A stretch of 37,077 nucleotides of DNA from Alphaproteobacteria bacterium. GTDB lineage: Bacteria; Pseudomonadota; Alphaproteobacteria; Micavibrionales; Micavibrionaceae. Below, piece by piece: positions 19,594 through 28,591 of the stretch. The notes beneath the pieces were generated by a model, which saw only the letters and a program-made list of their open reading frames with translations, ran no database searches and was not told where the DNA came from. How positions within the stretch are numbered: the first letter of the stretch is position 1; each line of letters starts with the position of its first letter. The stretch is taken from assembly GCA_030426925.1 (NCBI GenBank), contig JAUHXT010000013.1, positions 1 through 37,077 of the forward strand. The letters are read 5' to 3'. Made by a program: the position numbers and the translations under genes.

Positions 19594-19622
19594 TTATAGC
19601 CCTATCCGTTCCCCCTTGTAAA
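19594..19622 (-). promoter_or_regulatory. rRNA operon promoter with UP-like A-tracts
   Basis: On the minus strand, -35 TTTACA (19622-19617), a 17-nt spacer and -10 CTATAA (19599-19594). The discriminator is C-rich (CCCCC), as expected of a stringently controlled promoter. Immediately upstream (about 19623-19650) lie three A-tracts resembling an UP element. Confidence 0.8.
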
Positions 19623-19761
19623 TACTTTTTTTAACTTTTTTTAAAGATTTTTTACGCAGACGCAAAAACGCCGGAAAACCGCCACCCATAGAGACCAAAT
19701 TCCTCATGAGTAGCCCCCTATAACAGCCCCCTGGAAAAATGGAGGTGTTATTGCAAATAAA

Positions 19762-20193
19762 TCACAACAAACCCGCTTCCCGCAGGCCGTCTTCAATATC
19801 CGCCGGAATGTCTTCCTCCGCCGCCGTAAACACGCCCTTGTCCCCCGGCGCTTTGGCGGGCTCCAGGTACCGCCACCCCTGGAACGGGCGGCGCGGCTTG
19901 GACATGGTCTGGATGATACGCGGGGACATCATAATCATGCACATCGTCCCCTTGCCTTCGACTTCGGCCATTTCGAACCCCAGGATTTTCATGCGGCAGA
20001 CAATCCGGTTCTTGATGACCCGGTAAATCGACCCCCCGCCTTTTAAAATCTCGTCCGCACGCTTGGGCATGAACCGGGTCCAGCAGACAATCGCGGGCTG
20101 CCCGTGATAATCCACGATTTCCTCGCGGCAGCGCTCGGCATACTCCCCCAGCGTGTCACACCCAACCACCAGTTTGATAATGTGAATACCCAT
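19762..20193 (-). CDS. DUF1489 family protein
   Basis: A 143-residue cytosolic protein beginning MGIHIIKLVVGCDTLGEYAE, the typical opening of the alphaproteobacterial DUF1489 family (IKLCVG-C-S pattern). Other family-like stretches are TRFMPKRADEILKGGGSIYRVIKN and CRMKILGFE, and GWRYLEPAKAPGD near the C-terminus. Length fits the family, whose function is not established. It sits upstream of the rRNA promoter in the same direction and is divergent from the polysaccharide export gene (185-bp gap, no clear operator seen). Confidence 0.85.
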   Translation of the reverse strand: MGIHIIKLVVGCDTLGEYAERCREEIVDYHGQPAIVCWTRFMPKRADEILKGGGSIYRVIKNRIVCRMKILGFEMAEVEGKGTMCMIMMSPRIIQTMSKPRRPFQGWRYLEPAKAPGDKGVFTAAEEDIPADIEDGLREAGLL

Positions 20194-20378
20194 GCTTCCT
20201 AAATAATACAGCGAACCGACGAAAAAAAGGCTTCCAACCTCAATGTCCGCCTTTTCTTTGATAAATATAGAAAAAACATCACAATCGTGGATAGAAGCAA
20301 GGTTTTCCAGATTAGGGATTCACAACCTATGGAATACCTATGTATATTATTACGGGTAAATAACGTCTGGCATTTCTC

Positions 20379-22799
20379 ATGCACCTTCGCCCGTTAACAA
20401 TATTGCCTTTCTTGCTGTTCCCGGCTTCTGCCTACGCACAGGCCGCCATGGAAACGGCCATGGCTCCATGGATGGACGAGGAAGTCGAACTCCGCGATAT
20501 CGGCGCGAAGCCTTTAAGCATTGAAGATCTGGAAGGTCCCATGGAAACGCCAGACCGTTCCGCCCTTGAAAAGGCCTACTCCGAACGCATTGTCGATGAA
20601 CTCCGCCAGTACGGCTACAACATCTTTGCCGATGCCGCACCTGCCGATGCAAAACCGACCGGCACAGTCAGCGATGATTATGTGTTAAGCGCGGGTGATA
20701 AAATCGACATCGTTCTGCGCGGACAGCAAAACCTGCGCACGACGCTAACGGTGGATAGCAAGGGGCTGCTCATCCTCGACGACTTCCCGCCAATCACCGC
20801 GGCTTCCCGCACGCTCGGCGACATCCGCCGTGATTTCGAAACGGAAGCCGCCGACACGCACAACACGCAAATTTATGTCTCTCTGTCCGGCATCCGGCAA
20901 ATCGGAGTGCTCGTTGTCGGACACGTGAACGAACCGGGCCGGAAAACCCTCACCGCGTTTAACACCGTCCTCGATGCACTAAGCGAAGCGGGCGGCATTG
21001 AAAAAACCGGGTCCTTGCGCCGGGTAAAACTGATCCGTGATGGCAAAAGCTACTTTATTGACCTCTACCACCTGTTGATGAAAAGCGGCGGGCGCGCCGA
21101 CATGCTGCTGCAGGACGGCGACCGCATTATCGTTCCGCCTATTGGGCCGACACTAGCCGTCGGCGGCTTCGTCAAACGCCCCGGCATCTATGAAATCCGT
21201 GATGATGAAATACTGTCGTTAAAGGACATGCTCGGTCTTGGCGGGAACGTGGTAACCCCTGGTAAAAACCGTTTCCTGAAACTCGACTACGCCCCCGACG
21301 GTGAAGAAACCGTTCAGGACATCAGCGATAAAAAATTGAAAGCCTTCCGCGACGGCAGCATCCTCATGGTATCGCAGGCGCAGGCCGCAAGGTCCGAAGC
21401 CGTCACCCTCTCCGGCCACACCCGCGAACCGGGCACGCGCGATATTAAAAAAGCGCAAAAACTTTCTGACCTCATCACCGATACAAAAGTGCTGGGCGAT
21501 GATATCTACCCCCTGCTGGGCATGATCGAACGCCGCGATACACAGCAGCTGACCAAAAAACTTGTTCCCTTTTCGCCGCAGCAGGTTCTGACCGGAACCT
21601 ACGAAGAAAAACTCGAAGGTGAAGATAAAGTGCTGCTCTTTTCCAACGCGCAAATCCGCGCGCTGTTTCAGGAAAGAGAGCAGGACAAACTGCTCCACGA
21701 AGCGTCCATGACAAACGCACCGCAAAAAGATTCCATCACCGACCCATTAGTAAAATCCTTTTTGGAAGAGCGCTCGGCCTTCATCCGCGGCGCTGTGCGT
21801 GTGCCCGGCGCTTACCCGGTTGCGGACGGCACAACACTGGGCAGTGTTCTTGCAGTCGCCGGCGGCCTGACGCTGGAAGCAAACAAAGGCAATATCGAAG
21901 TCACCTCCCGCCTGCCCGTGCAAAACGATGAAGAAGACCGCACCGCCGGGACCCAGCGCTTTACCGTCAATGTTGAACAGCATGATCCGGACAGCGTCCT
22001 GATCGGCGCGGGCGATACCGTGCGCGTCAACCAGACATTCAAACGGGTGGAAGATCAAAGCGTCGCCCTGATCGGTGAAATCGCCCACCCCGGCCGCTAC
22101 GACCTGATGCCTGGCGATACGATGTTATCGCTGCTCGACCGCGCGGGCGGATTATCACCTTACGCCTTCCCTTCCGGCGCGATCTTTAGCCGCGCCAGCG
22201 AAAGAAAACGCGAAAAAAACCGGTTCGAAGCACAGGCCCGCGACCTTGAACTCAAACTCGCCTCCGCATTGCAGGCAACGGACAAAGATGAAAAGCCGGA
22301 CATGGCGCAAGTCGCGGCGATGCAAAGCCTGATTGCCGAAATGAAAAACGCGAAGGCCGTTGGCCGCATTACCGTGGAAACCGACCCCGGCGTCCTGCTC
22401 AGTGACCCGGATCAGGACATTCTCCTCGAATCCGGTGACAAAATATTCATTCCCAAACGCCCGCTGACCGTGCGCGTTGCTGGCGAAGTCCTCTCCCCCG
22501 CCGCATTACAGTTCAGGAAGGATAAAGACGCCCGCGATTACATCAGCGAAGCAGGCGGCACGACTTATTACGCCGACCGCGATCGCGCTTTCGTCATCTA
22601 TCCGGACGGCAGCGCACAACCGCTGCGCACCTCCAACTGGGAACATAAGGCCGTGATGATACCACCCGGCTCCACCATCATCGTTCCGCGCGACCCCAAA
22701 CCCTTCAATTTCCTTGAAGGCGCGGAACGCATCAGCCAGATTTTGGCCAACCTTGCCATTTCAGGGCTGTACATCGACGCGATTGGCGACGATGATTAA
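20379..22799 (+). CDS. Polysaccharide export protein with multiple SLBB domains
   Basis: An 806-residue outer-membrane polysaccharide export (OPX, Wza-like) protein. A signal peptide (1-21, ending ASAYAQA) has no lipobox cysteine. A Poly_export domain follows (DYVLSAGDKIDIVLRGQ, about 105-121), then repeated SLBB modules recognisable by G-V--PG-Y patterns: VGHVNEPGRKTL, VGGFVKRPGIYEI, LSGHTREPGTRDI, RGAVRVPGAYPV, IGEIAHPGRYDL and VAGEVLSPAALQ. A charged helical stretch near 610-665 interrupts the series. The C-terminal ISQILANLAISGLYIDAI may be the membrane-spanning amphipathic helix. It is much longer than Wza (about 380) because of the additional SLBB modules. A GT2 gene follows after 3 bp, so both are probably one operon serving surface glycan export. 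Confidence 0.88.
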   Translation: MHLRPLTILPFLLFPASAYAQAAMETAMAPWMDEEVELRDIGAKPLSIEDLEGPMETPDRSALEKAYSERIVDELRQYGYNIFADAAPADAKPTGTVSDDYVLSAGDKIDIVLRGQQNLRTTLTVDSKGLLILDDFPPITAASRTLGDIRRDFETEAADTHNTQIYVSLSGIRQIGVLVVGHVNEPGRKTLTAFNTVLDALSEAGGIEKTGSLRRVKLIRDGKSYFIDLYHLLMKSGGRADMLLQDGDRIIVPPIGPTLAVGGFVKRPGIYEIRDDEILSLKDMLGLGGNVVTPGKNRFLKLDYAPDGEETVQDISDKKLKAFRDGSILMVSQAQAARSEAVTLSGHTREPGTRDIKKAQKLSDLITDTKVLGDDIYPLLGMIERRDTQQLTKKLVPFSPQQVLTGTYEEKLEGEDKVLLFSNAQIRALFQEREQDKLLHEASMTNAPQKDSITDPLVKSFLEERSAFIRGAVRVPGAYPVADGTTLGSVLAVAGGLTLEANKGNIEVTSRLPVQNDEEDRTAGTQRFTVNVEQHDPDSVLIGAGDTVRVNQTFKRVEDQSVALIGEIAHPGRYDLMPGDTMLSLLDRAGGLSPYAFPSGAIFSRASERKREKNRFEAQARDLELKLASALQATDKDEKPDMAQVAAMQSLIAEMKNAKAVGRITVETDPGVLLSDPDQDILLESGDKIFIPKRPLTVRVAGEVLSPAALQFRKDKDARDYISEAGGTTYYADRDRAFVIYPDGSAQPLRTSNWEHKAVMIPPGSTIIVPRDPKPFNFLEGAERISQILANLAISGLYIDAIGDDD

Positions 22800-22802
22800 C
22801 GC

Positions 22803-23588
22803 ATGGCAAAACTCTTTTCGGTTATTACGGTTACGAAAGACAATCTGGACGGGCTGACGCACACGGTAAAAAGCACCGCTCTGCAAACCCACACCGATTA
22901 CGAACATATCATCATCGACGGCGCGTCAACCGACGGCACGTCAGCCTATATCAACTCTGTCATCCTGAGCGAAAGCGAAGGATATCAAAAAATTATATTC
23001 ATGAGCGAACCGGACGACGGCCTTTATGATGCCATGAACAAGGGGCTGGCAAAGGCCACGGGCGATTACGTGATTTTTATGAACGCGGGCGATGTCTTCG
23101 CGGATGCCGATATTCTCGAACTCATCGCCGAACAGATGGAAACGCACCCTGACTTTCTCTATGGGGATGCACTGGAAACGGATTCATCCGGAAATCTCTT
23201 TTACAAAAAGGCACACCCTTATACGAAAGCCGCGCGCGGCATGTTCACCCACCACCAGTCCATGATTTACAAACGCGAATTGATTGCGGACCTGCGCTAC
23301 GATACCGCCTACAAACTCGCCGCTGATTACGATTTTACGTTACGCGCATTAAACAACGTGCAGCGCGTCACCTACTGCCCCTTCCCCATTTGTATTTTTG
23401 AAAGCGGCGGTCTGTCACAAACACATGCAAACACTGCCCGCACCGAAGAACGTGATATCAAGATTAAACTTGGTAAAGCATCACAGGCCGTCGCGCATGT
23501 CACTGCTGCGCGTCAGGCGCTTTCTTTTAAGCTGAAATCCTGCGCCCCGTCTTTATACTGGCGGCTGAAATCGCTAACCATACGGTAA
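22803..23588 (+). CDS. Family 2 glycosyltransferase (WcaE-like)
   Basis: A 261-residue GT-A glycosyltransferase. It starts FSVITVTKDNLDGL, has IIIDGASTDGT (about 37-47) for nucleotide-sugar binding, SEPDDGLYDAMNKGL near 75-89, and YVIFMNAGDVFAD, where AGD takes the place of the usual D-x-D. This pattern is typical of colanic-acid-type WcaE and related enzymes. No membrane anchor is visible. It follows the export gene by 3 bp and its last 76 nt overlap the 3' end of the opposing glycosyltransferase. It probably adds a sugar to the lipid-linked repeat unit; donor and acceptor unknown. Confidence 0.88.
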   Translation: MAKLFSVITVTKDNLDGLTHTVKSTALQTHTDYEHIIIDGASTDGTSAYINSVILSESEGYQKIIFMSEPDDGLYDAMNKGLAKATGDYVIFMNAGDVFADADILELIAEQMETHPDFLYGDALETDSSGNLFYKKAHPYTKAARGMFTHHQSMIYKRELIADLRYDTAYKLAADYDFTLRALNNVQRVTYCPFPICIFESGGLSQTHANTARTEERDIKIKLGKASQAVAHVTAARQALSFKLKSCAPSLYWRLKSLTIR

Positions 23589-24364
23589 TAACGGTAACGG
23601 CTTCCCGCCATTTTTAATCCGTTCCGCCCGTCCATAAACCCCAGCTTCAAAACATAACTATGAACGAACGCGGCCCATGGACGCAAAGGCATCGTGCGGA
23701 AAATATTTTTCAATCGTTTCCGCCATTCCACCGGGTCTTTCGGATACGCACCCCGTGCAATCATCCCGGCTTCCCACCGGGCATAACGTTCGTGCCGCCT
23801 CTCCCACGCATCCATATTGCCCATAGCATAATGTAAAACGGGATTCTTCAAACACCCGACGCTGGCCCTATTGTCTTTTGCAACTGGCTGGTAATGTCCT
23901 TCTATTTCTCCCATACCGGGAAGGTCAAGGTCATCAACGACAGGAAACATGAACTTGCTTTTGTCGAACAGGCACAATTTATTATTCATCATCCCAAATC
24001 GCAGTGCTTTATCACCCATAACATACCGCCCGTGCACAAAATACCCGTCATGCGTCCATTCCAGCGCGCGTATTTCGGCTTCCAGTTCGGGGGGCACCAC
24101 TTCATCCGCATCAACGAACAAAACGCGCGCATATTTTGTGACCAGATGTTCAAGACACCATTGCCGCTTTTTCGGGTACTGCCCGTTCCATGAAAATTCT
24201 TCAACCCGTGTGCCCATCCCTCGTGAAATCTCCACCGTTCGGTCAGAACTACAGGAATCTATAACCATCACATCATCAAAATTACTCAAGGATCGCAGGC
24301 ACCGGCCAATGGCGCGTTCTTCATTTTTTGTAACAACCAGAACGCTGACCGGAATCTTACCCAT
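23513..24364 (-). CDS. Family 2 glycosyltransferase (WaaE/KdtX-like)
   Basis: A 283-residue GT2 enzyme. Features are ISVLVVTKNEERAIGRCL-like opening (VSVLVVTKNEE), VMVIDSCSSDRT, the D-x-D-type LFVDADEVVPPELEAEI, and the family-typical KRQWCLEH after NGQYPK. This resembles WaaE-type lipopolysaccharide beta-1,4-glucosyltransferases. I chose ATG 24364 because it overlaps the stop of the upstream Wzz-like gene (ATGGGTAA); an earlier frame to 24412 lies wholly inside that gene. It is the last gene of the minus-strand polysaccharide run. Tail-to-tail overlap with the plus-strand GT2 gene is 76 nt. Confidence 0.87.
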   Translation of the reverse strand: MGKIPVSVLVVTKNEERAIGRCLRSLSNFDDVMVIDSCSSDRTVEISRGMGTRVEEFSWNGQYPKKRQWCLEHLVTKYARVLFVDADEVVPPELEAEIRALEWTHDGYFVHGRYVMGDKALRFGMMNNKLCLFDKSKFMFPVVDDLDLPGMGEIEGHYQPVAKDNRASVGCLKNPVLHYAMGNMDAWERRHERYARWEAGMIARGAYPKDPVEWRKRLKNIFRTMPLRPWAAFVHSYVLKLGFMDGRNGLKMAGSRYRYYRMVSDFSRQYKDGAQDFSLKESA

Positions 24365-25184
24365 CGCGTGCCGCCCGCATCGTAAGCCACAGTAAAAACC
24401 CGAAAAACGCACCGATGAAAATGCCCGCAGGGTAAAACAGCGCCGGGTTCGGCCAGTCGGGTTTTGCGCCCGTTGCTGCCGGTTCCACGACTATCGCCGC
24501 ATAGGCTTCATCAAGGTTTGCCAGCATCTGCACATGTTCCTGCTGCATTAACAGGTTGGTGATAATCTTCCGGTGGTCCGGATCGCGCGTGGTTTGCAGC
24601 GCCCGCTCCAGGTAATCAATTCGGTTGCGCGATGTCAGCTTCCGGTCACGCCGGATCAACTGGTCGGCGACAAGATGTAGCTTACGCAGGAACGCGGCCG
24701 CAAATTCCTTGTCCGGATGGTAATACACCAGCTGCCGCAACGGCGTCGCACCTAACTGCTCCACCCGGATATGTTTGGACAGGTAATCGGCCAGCGCTTC
24801 CGCACTCGGCTTTCCTTCAATGTCCGCCTGTATCCCGCCAAGAACGCTCTGGTCCTTCAATAAAATACCGGCAACCGAAGGTCCACGCAGCGTATGAATA
24901 AAACGGTAATAATCCGTTGAAATCCCTTCCGGGTCACTGGGCCGCCAGAACGGAAGCGCCGTCATCCGCTCGTAATTCAGCGACGATGCATAATCACCCA
25001 GCGCGTACCCGTCTGCCGGAGCAATAATCATCTGTGCTTTATATTCCGGTGTCACCACCTGCATAAATCCGAAGACACACAAACCACCGATAACACCGCC
25101 CAGAAGGACAAAAATTTTCGCCGCCCAGATATCTTTGAACAGGTCGGTCAATGTAGGCTCTGCCTGAACAGGATCATGCATCAT
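24357..25184 (-). CDS. Wzz-type chain-length determinant/co-polymerase
   Basis: A 275-residue inner-membrane protein with two membrane segments, one N-terminal (KIFVLLGGVIGGLCVFGF, about 22-39) and one C-terminal (PAGIFIGAFFGFLLWL), and a long helical periplasmic domain between. This is the PCP/Wzz topology that sets glycan chain length with Wzy. There is no C-terminal tyrosine kinase domain, so it is closer to PCP-1 than to Wzc. The start ATG 25184 overlaps the upstream stop as ATGA; the next codon is also ATG. It is coupled to the GT4 gene before it and the GT2 gene after it. Confidence 0.85.
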   Translation of the reverse strand: MMHDPVQAEPTLTDLFKDIWAAKIFVLLGGVIGGLCVFGFMQVVTPEYKAQMIIAPADGYALGDYASSLNYERMTALPFWRPSDPEGISTDYYRFIHTLRGPSVAGILLKDQSVLGGIQADIEGKPSAEALADYLSKHIRVEQLGATPLRQLVYYHPDKEFAAAFLRKLHLVADQLIRRDRKLTSRNRIDYLERALQTTRDPDHRKIITNLLMQQEHVQMLANLDEAYAAIVVEPAATGAKPDWPNPALFYPAGIFIGAFFGFLLWLTMRAARDG

Positions 25185-26425
25185 ATCAACGGCTCCACCA
25201 ACGCATCCTCCGCCCGCTTGACCCATTCTTCCATCGAATGATCGGGGGTAAATGCTTTGCCTGCCTCGATCGCGCCGGTCTGGTGCGCGAACCATGTATC
25301 GCTGTTCATCCGGTACTCGGTAATCGCTTCAACCAGCTTGGCCGCATCGCGCGGCGGTACAACTGTTCCCGCACGAAAATCACGGATCACCCGTGTAATC
25401 TCGCAATCCTCAGGTCCGATGAAAATCACCGGACGGCCAACCGCAAGCGCAGAATAAAATTTACTGGGAACCAAAAGCCCGGCCGCATCGTCCTTTAACG
25501 TCACGACATGCACGTCTCCGCTTTCCATGACATAGCGCAGCTTTTCCGCCGGCTGGTATGGAAGCAAACGGATATTATCAATCCCGCGTTTTGATCGCTC
25601 CTGCGCCAGCCGTATATAATTCGGCCCGTCTCCGATGAAACAAAATTCCATTTCCGGCATTTCCTGCATGAACAACGCAGCGTCCAGCAAACTTTGCACC
25701 GGATGCATCCGCCCCAGATTTCCGGCATACAACACACGGAATTTTGGGTTATTGTCCCGCACCTGCTGGTCGGCGGGCCGCACTTTGTCCGGATTTTTCA
25801 GCTGGAACGGTTTGTAATCACTGCCCGCCTTGGACGGATCCAGTATCTCGTAATCCGGCCAGTTCGGGATAACCGCCACGCGCGCGGGCTCAACACCGGT
25901 ATGCGTCAACTGTTTGGCCATGCACCGGCCAATCGAAATCACCTTGTCGCATTTCTTCATCGCCTTGCGCGTATGCTTCTTTAAAAACCGCATGACAGGT
26001 CCGGGCAAATCCAGTCCCACCAGCGGCAAAAGGTCGGGATACAAATCATGGCACCAATGCATATGTCGGCATTTCTTGAACTTTGAAAATATCCGCCCGA
26101 TCATAATGGTCATCGGCGGATCGGTCAGCGTCACAACAATCCCCGGCGCAGACATCTTCATCGCGCGCATGAATAACGCGGCCCATGCCCGGGCATACCC
26201 CCATACGGTTTTGCCCTTTAACGGCGCTTTCACCCGCACAACTTTGATCTTCCCGTCTTTTTCCTGTGAATTCCGTGTGCCGGTGGTCAGGATGGTAACG
26301 TCCCACCCGTGATCGGCAAAATACCGCGCCAGATCACGCAAAACCCGCCCCGATGCGCCGCGTGCGGGTGGGTAAACACGGTTGATAAACAGGACGGACT
26401 GCTCTCTGGAATTTTGGGAAACCAT
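25181..26425 (-). CDS. Family 4 glycosyltransferase (WbuB-like)
   Basis: A 414-residue GT-B enzyme. The N-terminal acceptor domain opens VLFINRVYPPARGASGR; HWCHDLYPDLLPLVGL follows near 128-143. The C-terminal nucleotide-sugar domain has FRVLYAGNLGRMHPV, FIGDGPNYIRL, IRLLPYQPAEKL and the donor-binding LLVPSKFYSALAVGRPVIF. The pattern fits WbuB/GT4 enzymes of O-antigen and capsule pathways. ATG 26425 is preferred; TTG 26428 is immediately before it. It ends in an ATGA overlap with wzz and begins 16 bp after the Wzy/ligase gene, so these form one transcription unit. Confidence 0.88.
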   Translation of the reverse strand: MVSQNSREQSVLFINRVYPPARGASGRVLRDLARYFADHGWDVTILTTGTRNSQEKDGKIKVVRVKAPLKGKTVWGYARAWAALFMRAMKMSAPGIVVTLTDPPMTIMIGRIFSKFKKCRHMHWCHDLYPDLLPLVGLDLPGPVMRFLKKHTRKAMKKCDKVISIGRCMAKQLTHTGVEPARVAVIPNWPDYEILDPSKAGSDYKPFQLKNPDKVRPADQQVRDNNPKFRVLYAGNLGRMHPVQSLLDAALFMQEMPEMEFCFIGDGPNYIRLAQERSKRGIDNIRLLPYQPAEKLRYVMESGDVHVVTLKDDAAGLLVPSKFYSALAVGRPVIFIGPEDCEITRVIRDFRAGTVVPPRDAAKLVEAITEYRMNSDTWFAHQTGAIEAGKAFTPDHSMEEWVKRAEDALVEPLI

Positions 26426-26440
26426 CAAATATACGTACCT

Positions 26441-27673
26441 TTATGCAGCCCCTTTTGGCAAGAGCGCAGGGTCAAATTCCTGCACATCCTGACTGTTCTT
26501 TTTTCCATGGCCGCGTAAAGCGCGAACTTCCACGGAACATATGAATATGAAAAGTAAAACAACGCCAAAATCAAGCGATTTGTGGGACGCGTAAAACAGA
26601 ACCGGGATGATAAACGGCCAGAACAGCAAAACCCCGGTCATTGGCCGCACGCAAAACACCGCGAATATCTCCCGCCCCGCCTGCCAGCAAAACAGAAGGA
26701 TCAGCGATAATCCCACAATCCCGCCTTTTAAAAGAAAATAAGACAGCAGGCTGTGCGTATACGAAACATGCAGGCCGCCAACGCTCGGCGCGGCAAAACG
26801 CCCGCCCCACCCTAAACCGAACAGCGCCGTATATATGTCACCGCTGACCGCAGCGACAACCGCGCGCAATTCCTCCACCCGCATGTTCAGGCCGACTTTC
26901 ATCGTTTTACTGGCAATTTCATGCCCGATCTCACCGATAACAGGCAGCAGGAAAAATCCGGCCAGCACGACCGCGGCAATAATCACCGCGCCCCGTTTGG
27001 GCCGAAAATATAATATGTACAAAATCCCGAATGTTATGCTGACTGTGACAGCAATCATCGGCGCCCGCTGCACGTCGATCAACATCGCCGCAAACGGGAT
27101 GACGGCCAGGACCGAAAACAACATAGTGCGCACACCGACACGCCGCTCATATATATCGAACAGCACGCGCATGCTTAAATACAGCGCACTCAACAAAACA
27201 AGCGGCGAATTGGCGAGGTATAACAGCTCCTCCGGCGCTTCATACAATCCGTAAACGGGTATCAACGCGCGCAATGAAAAACATATCCCGATCACAATAA
27301 TTGCCGCCGTCAGAAAACTACGGCCCTGACGTGCGATCAGGTCATAAAAAAACAACGGCAACAGGAAGAAAAGAAACGCCACAACATCGCGCAAAACAAT
27401 TCCCGGATCGTTATTATGCGTAAGGCCGGTCAGAATTTGCACACTCACCCCGTATGCAAAAATCACCGACAGAATAGTTTTCCATCGCGGCACATAAACG
27501 GAAAAAACACTGCGCCATATACCGCCGCCCGCGGCCAGGACCAGCAACAATCCGATGAGCGCTTCTACGATGCCGGGATTATCCGGCGTCGGCGATCCGA
27601 AAAACGCATAAAGATATAACGCGCTAAAAAAGAAAATGGCCCTGTATGACATTGCGGATGAAATGGCACGCAC
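26441..27673 (-). CDS. O-antigen polymerase/ligase-like membrane protein
   Basis: A 410-residue protein with about 10-11 hydrophobic segments. The large loop with GGLHVSYTHSLLSYFLLKGG (near 325-345) contains the conserved histidine and following Gly-rich helix of the Wzy_C/O-antigen ligase (WaaL-like) family, which polymerises or transfers lipid-linked glycans at the periplasmic face. A GTG start at 27673 has GGGG about 8 nt upstream; ATG 27652 is an alternative without a ribosome-binding site. It starts 6 bp after the TauE-like gene. Sequence alone does not separate polymerase from ligase. Confidence 0.8.
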   Translation of the reverse strand: MRAISSAMSYRAIFFFSALYLYAFFGSPTPDNPGIVEALIGLLLVLAAGGGIWRSVFSVYVPRWKTILSVIFAYGVSVQILTGLTHNNDPGIVLRDVVAFLFFLLPLFFYDLIARQGRSFLTAAIIVIGICFSLRALIPVYGLYEAPEELLYLANSPLVLLSALYLSMRVLFDIYERRVGVRTMLFSVLAVIPFAAMLIDVQRAPMIAVTVSITFGILYILYFRPKRGAVIIAAVVLAGFFLLPVIGEIGHEIASKTMKVGLNMRVEELRAVVAAVSGDIYTALFGLGWGGRFAAPSVGGLHVSYTHSLLSYFLLKGGIVGLSLILLFCWQAGREIFAVFCVRPMTGVLLFWPFIIPVLFYASHKSLDFGVVLLFIFICSVEVRALRGHGKKNSQDVQEFDPALLPKGAA

Positions 27674-27679
27674 GTTTTT

Positions 27680-28507
27680 CTACCCCGCAATCACGCCGTA
27701 AATCATTTTGACGGCGATCAGGATCATCAACCCGATAAACACAAGCCGCAGCTTTTTTGTCGGCAGCGCGTGCGCCGCCTTCGCGCCCGGTATCGCGCAT
27801 AAAACACTGATCGGCGCAATCAGGGCAATCGCCAGGAAATTTACAAACCCGAACGTAAACGGCGGCATGCCGCTTTCCCCCTGCCCGATCATCATAAACC
27901 CGATACAGGCCGGAAGCGCGATCAACGGCCCCATCGCCGATGCACTGCCCACCGCACGGTGTATCGATACACCGTTCAATGTCATAAATGGAACATTCAT
28001 CGTCGCCCCGCCAATCCCCATCAGCGTCGATAACGTCCCGATACCCGTACCCGCTAAAACGGACTTGAATCTGGACGGCCCGTCGCCTTTATGCTGCCAC
28101 CGCTCCGGCGGAATCATCATCAGTCCCGCAAGGCCGAACAGCGCGATAGAAAACACCAGCTTCAATGTCTCGCCCGACACACGGTCGGCAATCAGCGTCC
28201 CTGCAATCACGCCCAGTACGATGCCAAACCCGATTGTTTTCACAAGGTCGGTCCGCACATTCCCCTTCATATAATGGGCCCGCGCGGACGACAGCCCGGT
28301 CGGTACGATAATCGCGAGCGATGTGCCGACACATAAATGCATTAACATATCGCTCTCATATCCCAGCGTCCTGAATATATAATACAGGCCGGGTACAAGG
28401 ATAATGCCCCCGCCAATGCCCAGCAGTCCCGCCGCGAAACCGGCGACACCGCCCAGTACGGCGATAAAAAACAGCAATTCGGCAGACAGCATATCCATGA
28501 TGGCCAT
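27680..28507 (-). CDS. TauE/SafE-family permease
   Basis: A 275-residue membrane protein with seven to eight hydrophobic segments and an internal repeat. The two family signatures are AAGLLGIGGGIILVPGL (about 25-41) and TLMGIGGATMNVPFM (about 158-172). Members move sulfite, sulfoacetate or other small organosulfur anions. It is the first gene of the minus-strand run that continues into the polysaccharide genes with 6-bp spacing, yet no family role in glycan export is known, so the linkage may be accidental. ATG 28507 was chosen; ATG 28498 is also possible. Confidence 0.88.
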   Translation of the reverse strand: MAIMDMLSAELLFFIAVLGGVAGFAAGLLGIGGGIILVPGLYYIFRTLGYESDMLMHLCVGTSLAIIVPTGLSSARAHYMKGNVRTDLVKTIGFGIVLGVIAGTLIADRVSGETLKLVFSIALFGLAGLMMIPPERWQHKGDGPSRFKSVLAGTGIGTLSTLMGIGGATMNVPFMTLNGVSIHRAVGSASAMGPLIALPACIGFMMIGQGESGMPPFTFGFVNFLAIALIAPISVLCAIPGAKAAHALPTKKLRLVFIGLMILIAVKMIYGVIAG

Positions 28508-28591
28508 TCTGAAAGTAATGGTGAAAAGAGGTTCAGTATGCCCGCAAGCACACGCACCAATAAAGTTTTATTTTATAAGGAAAAAGAAATT

